Translations under genes and position numbers: made by a program
The notes under the pieces: generated by a model
What the model was told of the DNA's origin: nothing
Seen by the model: the letters and a program-made list of their open reading frames with translations, nothing else
Databases searched by the model: none
Shown here: one piece after another, positions 23,744 through 30,687 of the stretch
Numbering within the stretch: the first letter of the stretch is position 1
Layout: every line of letters starts with the position of its first letter
From: Leptolinea sp964424035
GTDB lineage: Bacteria; Chloroflexota; Anaerolineae; Anaerolineales; Anaerolineaceae
DNA length: 35,222 nucleotides
Reading direction: 5' to 3'
Assembly: GCA_964424035.1 (NCBI GenBank)
Contig: CAYRHB010000021.1
Location: forward strand, 1 to 35,222

Positions 23744-25216
23744 ATGCAACTTTCAGTGCTCACAATCATAATCGGGTTGCCGTTGCTGACGGGCATCGTC
23801 ATATTGCTGCTGCCGGAATCTGCAAAAAAACTCCCTCGAATGCTGGCATTGATCGGCAGCGGGGTAACACTTCTTCTCTCGGGTTGGACGTATTTCCGGT
23901 ACGATATTGCAGCCGGCGGATATCAGTTCGTCCAAAAATTGAACTGGCTGCCGGCTTTGGGGATCTCTTACCATGTCGGCGTTGACGGAATCAGCCTGCC
24001 ACTTGTTCTTCTGGCTGGAGTTGTAGTGACCTGTGGGGCGGCGATCTCCTGGAATATAGAAGAACGTCCCCGTGAATTTTTCAGCTTCCTGATGTTCCTG
24101 ACAGCGAGTGTGTTTGGAGTTTTTTGCTCGCTTGACCTGTTCATGCTGTTCTTTTTCTTTGAACTGGCGGTTTTCCCAAAATACCTGATGATCCTCATCT
24201 GGGGAAGCCCGAAGACGCGGGAATACGGCGCCATGAAACTCACACTGTACCTGTTCCTCGGCTCGGTTGTGGCGCTGGTTGGAGTGCTGGCGATGGTATT
24301 CGCTTCAGGAGCCAATACCTTCGATATGCTTATATTGGAAAAAGCCGGTTTTGGTGCTGAATTTCAACGGTTATGGTTCCCGTTTGTTTTCTTCGGATTT
24401 GCTGTGTTGGGTGGTATCTTCCCGTTCCACAGTTGGGCGCCGGATGGTCATGTAGCCGCTCCGACTGCTGTATCCATGTTGCTGGCCGGTGTGGAAATGA
24501 AAGTAGGCGCCTTTGCCGCTCTACGGGCCGGTATCATGCTGCTGCCGGAAGGTGCGCGAACCTGGGCAGTCTTTATTCTAATCCTGGCAACGGTTAATGT
24601 AGTTTATGGTGCTTTGATCGCCCTGGTACAAACAGATTTCAAATATGTCATCGGCTTCTCTTCCGTTTCACACATGGGACTGGTAATGATCGGTTTTGCC
24701 ACATTAAACCGCGAAGGTTTAATGGGCGCCGGAATACAGATGTTCTCGCATGGTGTCATGACAGCCCTCTTCTTTTCCATTGTCGGGATGGTATACGACC
24801 GCACCCACACACGGGATATTAATAAGCTGGGTGGTCTGATGCGGGTGATGCCTATGGCAGCACTCGGCTTTATCGTGGCTGGATTGGTTTCGATGGGTAT
24901 GCCCGGTTTCTCCGGGTTTGTTGCTGAATTTCCTATTTTTATGGGTGTCTGGCAAGTCACTCCCCTGGTTGCCATTATCTCCGTCCTGGGTATTATCGTA
25001 ACAGCAGGATATATTTTGCTGGTTGTCAGGCGTGTTTTTTTTGGCGAGCTTCCGGAAGGTCTATCCGGCGTAACCGGAGATGTAAGCCGGCTGGATAAGA
25101 TCACCATTGGCTTATTGAGCGTTATTATGATCGCCATCGGCTTGATCCCCGCATTGATGGTTCCCATGGTCAACAGCGGCGTAGACCATATCCTGCTGCT
25201 TCTGGGAGGAAACTAG
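23744..25216 (+). CDS. nuoM: Second NADH-quinone oxidoreductase subunit M, variant lacking the TM7 lysine
   Basis: This 490-residue protein is a second NuoM-type antiporter-like subunit, divergent from its neighbour. TM5 Glu140 (FFFFELAVFPKYLMI), TM8 Lys253 (LAGVEMKVGAFAALR) and TM12 Glu395 (GMPGFSGFVAEFPIF) are present. In TM7 the motif reads FAVLGGIFPFHSW where the canonical copy has FAIKVPVWPFHTW, so Leu222 replaces the central lysine. The following WAPDGHVAAPTAVSML differs from the usual WLPDAHxEAPT. Together with the longer NuoL lateral helix this points to a fourth pump-like module in the membrane arm. Whether it moves a proton without the TM7 lysine is open. nuoN follows without a gap. 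Confidence 0.95.
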   Translation: MQLSVLTIIIGLPLLTGIVILLLPESAKKLPRMLALIGSGVTLLLSGWTYFRYDIAAGGYQFVQKLNWLPALGISYHVGVDGISLPLVLLAGVVVTCGAAISWNIEERPREFFSFLMFLTASVFGVFCSLDLFMLFFFFELAVFPKYLMILIWGSPKTREYGAMKLTLYLFLGSVVALVGVLAMVFASGANTFDMLILEKAGFGAEFQRLWFPFVFFGFAVLGGIFPFHSWAPDGHVAAPTAVSMLLAGVEMKVGAFAALRAGIMLLPEGARTWAVFILILATVNVVYGALIALVQTDFKYVIGFSSVSHMGLVMIGFATLNREGLMGAGIQMFSHGVMTALFFSIVGMVYDRTHTRDINKLGGLMRVMPMAALGFIVAGLVSMGMPGFSGFVAEFPIFMGVWQVTPLVAIISVLGIIVTAGYILLVVRRVFFGELPEGLSGVTGDVSRLDKITIGLLSVIMIAIGLIPALMVPMVNSGVDHILLLLGGN

Positions 25217-26659
25217 ATGGCTGCGCCTGCGCTTTTCATGCAACTATTACCACAGATCCTCTTGTTGCTTCTCGCGGCCCTGGTATTGGGTATGGGATTG
25301 GGTTCAAAGAACCGGAGAAACACGGCTCCCGGTTGGGTAACCGTGATCGGCTTGATCGTGGCGGGTGTATCCGTGTTATTCCTGATTCCGGATAGCCCGC
25401 AACTGATCTGGGGAGATATGCTGCGGTTGGATGCAACAGCCGGAGTATTTTCTCTGGTGTTTATAACAGGAGTGGTGTTGACCGTTATGTTTGCCATGGA
25501 CGATGAAATTTTAGGCGCCAGCGGCGAGTTCTATTTCCTGTTGATCATTTCCACTCTTGGATTGACCTTGCTGGCAGCATCCGCTGACCTGATTATGGTT
25601 CTGCTTTCAATGGAGATCACATCCATACCCCTTTATATTCTGGCCGGTTTCATAAATCGGGATCCCAGATCGGTTGAATCAGGATTGAAATATTTGTTAT
25701 ACGGGGCAGTGGCATCCGCTATCATGTTGTTCGGTTTCACGTACCTGTATGGTTTCAGTGGAACAACCCATTTGTACGAAATTCGGCAGGCATTACAGAC
25801 TGGAATCATCCCCGGAATGGCTGTTGCAGGGGCGTTGATGCTTGTATTGGCCGGGATTGGGTTTAAGATCAGTGCCTTCCCGTTCCATTTTTGGGCCCCC
25901 GACGTTTATGAAGGCGCACCAACGGTGGTTACCGGATTCATATCCACTGTATCCAAAGCCGGTGGTTTTGCCATTTTGCTGCGACTGGTAACATCCATTT
26001 TCCCGCTATCAGATCAATTCACGATGTATCTTCTGGCTGCCATGGCAGTTGCCAGCATGTTGGTGGGAAACCTGCTGGCTTTGAATCAAAAGAATTTCAA
26101 ACGTTTCCTTGCCTATTCGTCCATTGCACAGGCAGGATACATTCTGGTTGGCGTTACGGCGTTATCACCGCTTGGATATACCGGCGTGGTTTACTACCTG
26201 CTGGCATATCTGGCTACCAATCTGACTGCTTTTGCCATAGCCTACCAGTCAGCCCGCCTGACTGGATCAGATGATATTTCCGCCCTGACCGGCTTGAGCC
26301 AAAGATCACCCTTCCTCGGATTTGCCCTTTTACTCAGCCTGCTGTCTTTGGGGGGAATTCCACCATTCGCCGGTTTTATGGGAAAGTTGCTTGTGTTTTC
26401 AGCCGGTATTCAATCTGGCCTGGAATGGCTGGTGATCATCGCTGTTCTCAATTCGGTTTTGAGCCTCTATTATTATCTTAAAGTCCTGAAAGTAGCCTAT
26501 CTGGATAAGCCCTGGGACAATTCACCATTGAAGATCAAGAATCCTATATGGACTGTGGCCTTCGGGCTATGTCTGATTGGAATACTGGCAATGGGTGTGA
26601 TCCTTTCGCCGTGGTTTGGTTGGGCGTCCACCGCGGCAACCTCTTTGATCCTTTATTGA
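25217..26659 (+). CDS. nuoN: NADH-quinone oxidoreductase subunit N
   Basis: NuoN (480 aa) is the antiporter-like pump nearest to NuoK and the quinone site. TM5 Glu133 (VLLSMEITSIPLYILAGF), TM7 Lys217 (GIGFKISAFPFHFWAPDVYEG) and TM8 Lys (TVSKAGGFAILLR) are intact. LNQKNFKRFLAYSSIAQAGY and SLGGIPPFAGFMGK are family hallmarks. The ribosome binding site GGGAGGA lies at the end of the preceding gene. It is the last nuo gene. Its stop codon overlaps the -35 of the next promoter, so a new transcription unit begins right there. Confidence 0.97.
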   Translation: MAAPALFMQLLPQILLLLLAALVLGMGLGSKNRRNTAPGWVTVIGLIVAGVSVLFLIPDSPQLIWGDMLRLDATAGVFSLVFITGVVLTVMFAMDDEILGASGEFYFLLIISTLGLTLLAASADLIMVLLSMEITSIPLYILAGFINRDPRSVESGLKYLLYGAVASAIMLFGFTYLYGFSGTTHLYEIRQALQTGIIPGMAVAGALMLVLAGIGFKISAFPFHFWAPDVYEGAPTVVTGFISTVSKAGGFAILLRLVTSIFPLSDQFTMYLLAAMAVASMLVGNLLALNQKNFKRFLAYSSIAQAGYILVGVTALSPLGYTGVVYYLLAYLATNLTAFAIAYQSARLTGSDDISALTGLSQRSPFLGFALLLSLLSLGGIPPFAGFMGKLLVFSAGIQSGLEWLVIIAVLNSVLSLYYYLKVLKVAYLDKPWDNSPLKIKNPIWTVAFGLCLIGILAMGVILSPWFGWASTAATSLILY

Positions 26660-26685
26660 CGCTCATTTCTCGTAGATGATATAAT
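26656..26685 (+). promoter_or_regulatory. Strong sigma-70-type promoter of the F0 cluster, giving a near-leaderless mRNA
   Basis: TTGACG at 26656-26661 and a perfect TATAAT at 26680-26685 are separated by 18 bases. The predicted transcription start, seven to eight bases after the -10, falls at about 26692-26695, on or next to the ATG at 26695. No ribosome binding site could fit, so the first gene would be translated from a leaderless or nearly leaderless mRNA. Confidence 0.7.
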
Positions 26686-26694
26686 CTTCTTCAC

Positions 26695-26991
26695 ATGACC
26701 GGACCAACCCCCAACGGAAATGACCAAAAACAAAAGATATTCAATCTGGCAATGACTGCGTTGGTTGGTCAGGTGGGCTGTCTTACAGTCGTAATTATCC
26801 TGGTCGCCTTGCTGGGTGGCATGTATCTGGATAACCGGTTGGACAGCAAACCCTGGTTTACTCTCGGACTTCTCATTGGGAGTATTCCAGTTTCCCTGGG
26901 TGTAATGCTATTTGTCTCACGAGCCGCGATTAAAAAAATCAAGAACCAGGCGGCGCAGGAGGAACAGGAATTTGGAAACCACAAAGAGTAA
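26695..26991 (+). CDS. AtpI/AtpZ-like F0 assembly protein
   Basis: This 98-residue protein has two hydrophobic helices (about residues 25-48 and 55-75), the second beginning at a WFTLGLLIGSIPVSLGVML stretch. This matches the AtpZ/AtpI family encoded at the head of many ATP synthase operons. Members of that family assist c-ring assembly or magnesium uptake. The order here (this gene, then a, c, b-delta) supports the call. The C-terminus is charged and overlaps the start of atpB by 20 bases. There is no ribosome binding site, and the promoter places the transcript start next to the ATG. Confidence 0.8.
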   Translation: MTGPTPNGNDQKQKIFNLAMTALVGQVGCLTVVIILVALLGGMYLDNRLDSKPWFTLGLLIGSIPVSLGVMLFVSRAAIKKIKNQAAQEEQEFGNHKE

Positions 26992-27961
26992 ATGGCGCTG
27001 GGGCGTCAACCGCTGGATCGTTCTGGGACTTATTCTTCTTACCATTCCAGCCGCGTATTATTTCCCTCCAATCCAACCCCATATTCAGGTGGCACCTGAA
27101 AATATTACCCATGAGCCACTTTTCACCCTTCCGGTGATTGGGTCTTTCTATCTGACGAATACCATGGTGGCCGTTATTCTGGCGTATATCATTGTGCTTT
27201 TGTTGGGTTGGAAGATCAAGAAAGACTACGAAAAAGGCGATATGGTCCCCAGGGGAATTACCGGGGCGATTGAAGCATTGGTCGACTACCTGTACAGTTC
27301 AACACAATCAACGGCAGGAAAGTGGGCCGGCACCATATTTCCCTATTTCATGACCATCATTCTGGTCGTGCTAATCGCCAACTGGATGGAACTTATCCCG
27401 GGCGTGGATAGCATTGGTGTGATTGAAGAGTCAGCGCATGGCTATCCGCTGCTGACCATCATACCCGGTGCTATTGCCGCGATCGTTAAGGGGACCGGAG
27501 AAGCTGTGCATGAGGGTGGTTTTATGATCACTCCCTATGTCCGCGCAGCCGCAACCGACCTGAATTTTACTGCTGCATTGGCACTGATTTCGATCTTCAT
27601 GACCCAGGTGATCGGTTTCCGGGCGCAGGGTCCAGCTTACCTGTATAAATTCTTCAATGTCCGAACCATGTTCACCAAACCATTCTTTGGGGCGATGGAC
27701 TTTCTTGTCGGGCTGTTGGAATTGATCTCTGAGTTTTCCAAGATCCTCTCGTTTACATTCCGGTTGTTCGGAAACATCTTTGCCGGAGCGGTACTGCTGT
27801 TTTTGATCAGTTCAATGATTCCCTGGTTCATCCCGGCGTTCATTGTGATGTTTGAGGTATTCATTGGATTGATCCAGGCGTATGTGTTTGGCATGCTTAC
27901 CATGGTCTTCATGGCTCAGGCAACCCAGGGCCATGACGAACATTCAGAAGAACATGCATAA
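26972..27961 (+). CDS. atpB: ATP synthase F0 subunit a
   Basis: Subunit a (329 aa from the chosen start) forms the two half-channels for protons beside the c-ring. The essential arginine is Arg264 in the helix LSFTFRLFGNIFAGAVLL, and GLIQAYVFGMLTMVFMAQ is the conserved last helix. The start is taken as TTG 26972 because AGGAGGA (26957-26963) lies at ideal distance. A reading from the ATG at 26912 would add 20 arginine-rich residues in an overlapping frame and is less likely. The N-terminus carries a hydrophobic helix (WIVLGLILLTIPAAYYF). It overlaps the AtpI-like gene by 20 bases. Confidence 0.94.
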   Translation: METTKSKWRWGVNRWIVLGLILLTIPAAYYFPPIQPHIQVAPENITHEPLFTLPVIGSFYLTNTMVAVILAYIIVLLLGWKIKKDYEKGDMVPRGITGAIEALVDYLYSSTQSTAGKWAGTIFPYFMTIILVVLIANWMELIPGVDSIGVIEESAHGYPLLTIIPGAIAAIVKGTGEAVHEGGFMITPYVRAAATDLNFTAALALISIFMTQVIGFRAQGPAYLYKFFNVRTMFTKPFFGAMDFLVGLLELISEFSKILSFTFRLFGNIFAGAVLLFLISSMIPWFIPAFIVMFEVFIGLIQAYVFGMLTMVFMAQATQGHDEHSEEHA

Positions 27962-28000
27962 TTTCTAAAATATTTCGCGAGATTGTCATAAGGAGTCAAA

Positions 28001-28237
28001 ATGGACGGTAATATCGTACAAGCGGCAAAATTCATTGGAGCGGGTTTGTCCATGATCGGCGCCCTGGGTGGTGGTATAGGTATCGGGTTAAGTGTGCATG
28101 GCGCGTTGGGCGGGATGGCCCGCAACCCAGATATGTCAGGCAGCCTGATGACAAACATGATCCTTGGTATTGCCTTCTCGGAAGCTATCGCCATTTACTG
28201 TCTTGTGATCGCTTTCCTGATGCTCTTTGTTCTCTAA
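28001..28237 (+). CDS. atpE: ATP synthase F0 subunit c
   Basis: Subunit c (78 aa) forms the rotor ring in the membrane. It is a helical hairpin: helix 1 has the glycine-rich GALGGGIGIGLSVHGALGG, the loop is MARNPDMSG, and helix 2 has the ion-binding Glu61 in GIAFSEAIAIYCLV. The Na+-type ligands (Gln in helix 1 and Ser/Thr after the Glu) are absent, as Ile and Ala take their places, so proton coupling is predicted. The ribosome binding site AAGGAG is at 27990-27995. Confidence 0.96.
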   Translation: MDGNIVQAAKFIGAGLSMIGALGGGIGIGLSVHGALGGMARNPDMSGSLMTNMILGIAFSEAIAIYCLVIAFLMLFVL

Positions 28238-28264
28238 GAGCTTGCGTAAGAAAGGAGAACCAAA

Positions 28265-29005
28265 TTGGAAGCATTAGGACTTAATCTCGGTTATTTGCTT
28301 ATTCAAATTTTGATGTTCGCCATCGTACTCGTCACGCTGAAAAAGTGGGCGTACGGTCCGATGTTGGCGATGCTGGAAAAACGCCGAAAGACGATCGCTC
28401 AAGGACTGGAAGATGCGCAGGTTGCTTCAGAAGCCCGTGCGAATGCGGAAAAGGAAGCCGAAAAGATCCTTTCGGATGCCAGAGCACAGGCAGCTGATAT
28501 CATCCGGGCAGCTACTGAACAGGCGGATGCAGCTGGACGTGAAATTCGAGCCGGGGTCGAAGCCGAAGCAGCGAAAGCCCGTGAAGCTTCCACCGCTGAA
28601 TTGGAACAGGAACGAAATCGAATCCTTGGTGATATCCGTGGACAGGTGGCAGCCCTGGCGATCGCTTCCACCCAAAAGCTCATCGGTGAAACCCTGGACG
28701 AAAAACGCCAGCACGCACTCCTGGATGAATTCTTTAGTGGTGTCAAATCCGGTAAAGTCATTGTGCTTGAAAAGGCAGTCGGGGTAAAAGGTGCCGGCGC
28801 AGAAGTTACCAGTGCCCTTCCGTTAACCTCAGCCGAGCAGGAAACTGTAAAGAAAGATGTGCTGAGCACCCTTGGCGGTAGCGCGGCTGTCAGTTTCAAA
28901 GTCGATCCCTCCATCCTTGGTGGTCTGATCATCAAGGTGGGTGATCGGGTGCTTGATGGTTCTGTTTCAGGCCAATTGCAGAACCTGCGTCAGAGCCTGA
29001 ATTAG
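28265..29005 (+). CDS. Fused ATP synthase subunit b and C-terminal domain of subunit delta
   Basis: This 246-residue protein joins two stator parts. Residues 1-160 are a typical b subunit: membrane helix GYLLIQILMFAIVLVTL (9-25), the WAYGPM turn, and a long charged coiled coil with GQVAALAIASTQKLIGETLD near its end. Residues about 175-246 match the C-terminal domain of delta (OSCP): SALPLTSAEQETVKKDVL, then LGGLIIKVGDRVLDGSVSGQ, as in E. coli delta (AGVIIRAGDMVIDGSV). The six-helix N-terminal domain of delta, which binds the top of F1, is missing. The start is TTG with AAGGAG upstream. It is the last F0 gene and is followed by a strong terminator. No separate b or delta gene is nearby. Confidence 0.92.
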   Translation: MEALGLNLGYLLIQILMFAIVLVTLKKWAYGPMLAMLEKRRKTIAQGLEDAQVASEARANAEKEAEKILSDARAQAADIIRAATEQADAAGREIRAGVEAEAAKAREASTAELEQERNRILGDIRGQVAALAIASTQKLIGETLDEKRQHALLDEFFSGVKSGKVIVLEKAVGVKGAGAEVTSALPLTSAEQETVKKDVLSTLGGSAAVSFKVDPSILGGLIIKVGDRVLDGSVSGQLQNLRQSLN

Positions 29006-29028
29006 GCCCAATTCAACGAATAGATACG

Positions 29029-29058
29029 AGGAGCGGATAAACCCGCTCCTTTTTCTTT
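29029..29058 (+). terminator. Rho-independent terminator after the F0 cluster
   Basis: AGGAGCGG (29029-29036) pairs perfectly with CCGCTCCT (29043-29050) across the six-base loop ATAAAC and is followed by a T-rich run (TTTTTCTTTG). It lies 23 bases after the b-delta stop and ends the ATP synthase transcript before any F1 gene. Confidence 0.85.
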
Positions 29059-29080
29059 GTTCCGTCTGAGACTTCTAGCT

Positions 29081-29109
29081 TTGAACGCAGCCTGATTTCA
29101 AGGTAGAAT
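29081..29109 (+). promoter_or_regulatory. Promoter of murE unit with very short leader
   Basis: TTGAAC (29081-29086) and TAGAAT (29104-29109) are separated by exactly 17 bases. Transcription would begin at about 29115-29117, leaving a leader of only five to seven bases before the ATG at 29122. No ribosome binding site is visible, so initiation would be leaderless or nearly so. Confidence 0.65.
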
Positions 29110-29121
29110 ATTCGAAAGCCC

Positions 29122-30687
29122 ATGACTGGATTCTTGTTACAGTATTTCCAACAATTACTATCCGATGTTCCCTGTCATTGGAGTTTGCAGGGTGAATGGA
29201 ACAATGCAAAAATCACCGGACTGGCAATGGATTCACGCCAGGTACAGCCGGGAAATATCTTCTTCGCGTTGGTCGGCGAAAACTCGGATGGACACAATTA
29301 CATCACCCAGGCGGTGGAACGCGGTGCCGCCGGTGCGGTTGGAGAAAAAGCCATTGAAAACCTGCCGGTGCCATATATTCTGAGTGGAAATTCGCGGGAG
29401 ATGCTTGGTTACATATCAGCTGCGTTCTACGGTTTCCCGGCACGAAATTTGACGGTCATCGGGGTCACTGGAACCGATGGAAAGACAACAACTTCCAACT
29501 TGATTTTTCAAATTCTTCTGCATGCCAGGCAACACGCGGGGATCATTTCAACTGTAAACGCAGTGATTGGCGATGAAGTGCTGGATACCGGATTGCACGT
29601 GACGACTCCAGAGGCACCGGATGTACAGCGATACCTGTCTAGGATGGTCTCAGCCGGAATGACCCATGTAGTGCTCGAATCAACATCGCATGGTTTGGCT
29701 TTACACAGGGTGACCGGATGTGAATTTGATATTGCGGTCGTCACCAATATCACTCATGAACACCTTGATTTTCATAAAACGTATGAGAGCTACCGGCATG
29801 CTAAAAGCATGTTATTCCGTACTCTGGATGATACGGCTGTAAAAACACACGGGAATCCACGATTGGCTGTGCTGAATCGGGATGATAGCTCATATGATTT
29901 CCTGCATAGTGTTTCGGGTGGAAACCAGCGGACGTATAGTATGCTGGAGCCGGCTGATTTTCGGGCGGAGAATATTCACTACACTCCGGGCGGGTTGGAG
30001 TTTGATATATGCACGGAGCAATACCGGCAACCGGTCCTTTGCCATCTTGCGGGAACTTATAATGTTTCCAATTGTCTTGCCGCATTTGCGGCAACTGTAG
30101 ATGGCGTGGGAATAGATCCTGCCGTAGCTGCCGAAGGGATTGCGGCGGTGCGGACCATTCCCGGACGAATGGAGCCGATCAATTTGGGGCAGGATTTTAT
30201 CGCCATCGTTGATTTCGCTCACACCCCCAATGCGCTGCTACGGGCACTGGAAACATCCCGCCAGATGACCCAGGGACGGGTAATTACCGTCTTCGGATCT
30301 GCCGGTTTGCGTGATCGGCAAAAACGACGTTTGATGGCCGAGGTGTCGCAAAAGTATGCCGATATCGCCATTCTGACGGCGGAAGACCCAAGGACAGAAT
30401 CTCTCGCTGACATTCTGGTTGATATGGCTTCGGCTGCGGAGAATGCCGGTGGACATGAAGGGGAGACATTCCTGCGTATTCCGGATAGACGGGAAGCGAT
30501 CCGGCAGGCTGTCAGCATTGCCAGACCGGGTGATCTTGTGATCTGCTGCGGCAAGGGGCACGAACAATCCATGTGCTTCGGCACGAAGGAATACCCGTGG
30601 GATGACCGCACAGCCTTGCAGGCCGCACTATCCGAACACTTGGGTATTGCAGGACCAACCATGCCAACATTGCCGGCTGCTGAATGA
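29122..30687 (+). CDS. murE: UDP-N-acetylmuramyl-tripeptide synthetase (MurE-type ligase)
   Basis: MurE (521 aa) adds the third, dibasic amino acid to UDP-MurNAc-L-Ala-D-Glu in the cytosol, using ATP. The ATP loop is VTGTDGKTTTS (Gly117-Thr122 core), the substrate-binding DSRQVQPGNIFFAL lies near the N-terminus, HEHLDFHKTYESYRHAK holds the carbamylated-lysine region, and VDFAHTPNALLRAL is in the C-terminal domain. The residue-3 selector reads AEDPRTE (Glu421-Asp422-Pro423-Arg424). Diaminopimelate enzymes have DNPR, so another dibasic residue, such as the ornithine known from some Chloroflexi walls, is possible. The ATG has no ribosome binding site. The stop overlaps the MBOAT gene start (ATGA). 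Confidence 0.92.
   Translation: MTGFLLQYFQQLLSDVPCHWSLQGEWNNAKITGLAMDSRQVQPGNIFFALVGENSDGHNYITQAVERGAAGAVGEKAIENLPVPYILSGNSREMLGYISAAFYGFPARNLTVIGVTGTDGKTTTSNLIFQILLHARQHAGIISTVNAVIGDEVLDTGLHVTTPEAPDVQRYLSRMVSAGMTHVVLESTSHGLALHRVTGCEFDIAVVTNITHEHLDFHKTYESYRHAKSMLFRTLDDTAVKTHGNPRLAVLNRDDSSYDFLHSVSGGNQRTYSMLEPADFRAENIHYTPGGLEFDICTEQYRQPVLCHLAGTYNVSNCLAAFAATVDGVGIDPAVAAEGIAAVRTIPGRMEPINLGQDFIAIVDFAHTPNALLRALETSRQMTQGRVITVFGSAGLRDRQKRRLMAEVSQKYADIAILTAEDPRTESLADILVDMASAAENAGGHEGETFLRIPDRREAIRQAVSIARPGDLVICCGKGHEQSMCFGTKEYPWDDRTALQAALSEHLGIAGPTMPTLPAAE

Noticed and set aside
24604..25173. 189-codon minus-strand open frame
   Set aside because: Antisense to the second nuoM; a Thr/Pro/Ile-rich shadow of membrane helices.
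23744..25216. Second NuoM as a recent gene duplication or a pseudogene
   Set aside because: It is full length, has three of four key charged residues and differs strongly from the first copy, so it is an old, distinct subfamily and not a recent copy.
28001..28237. Sodium-type c subunit
   Set aside because: The helix 1 Gln and the Ser/Thr following the essential Glu are absent (Ile and Ala instead), so proton coupling is the simpler reading.
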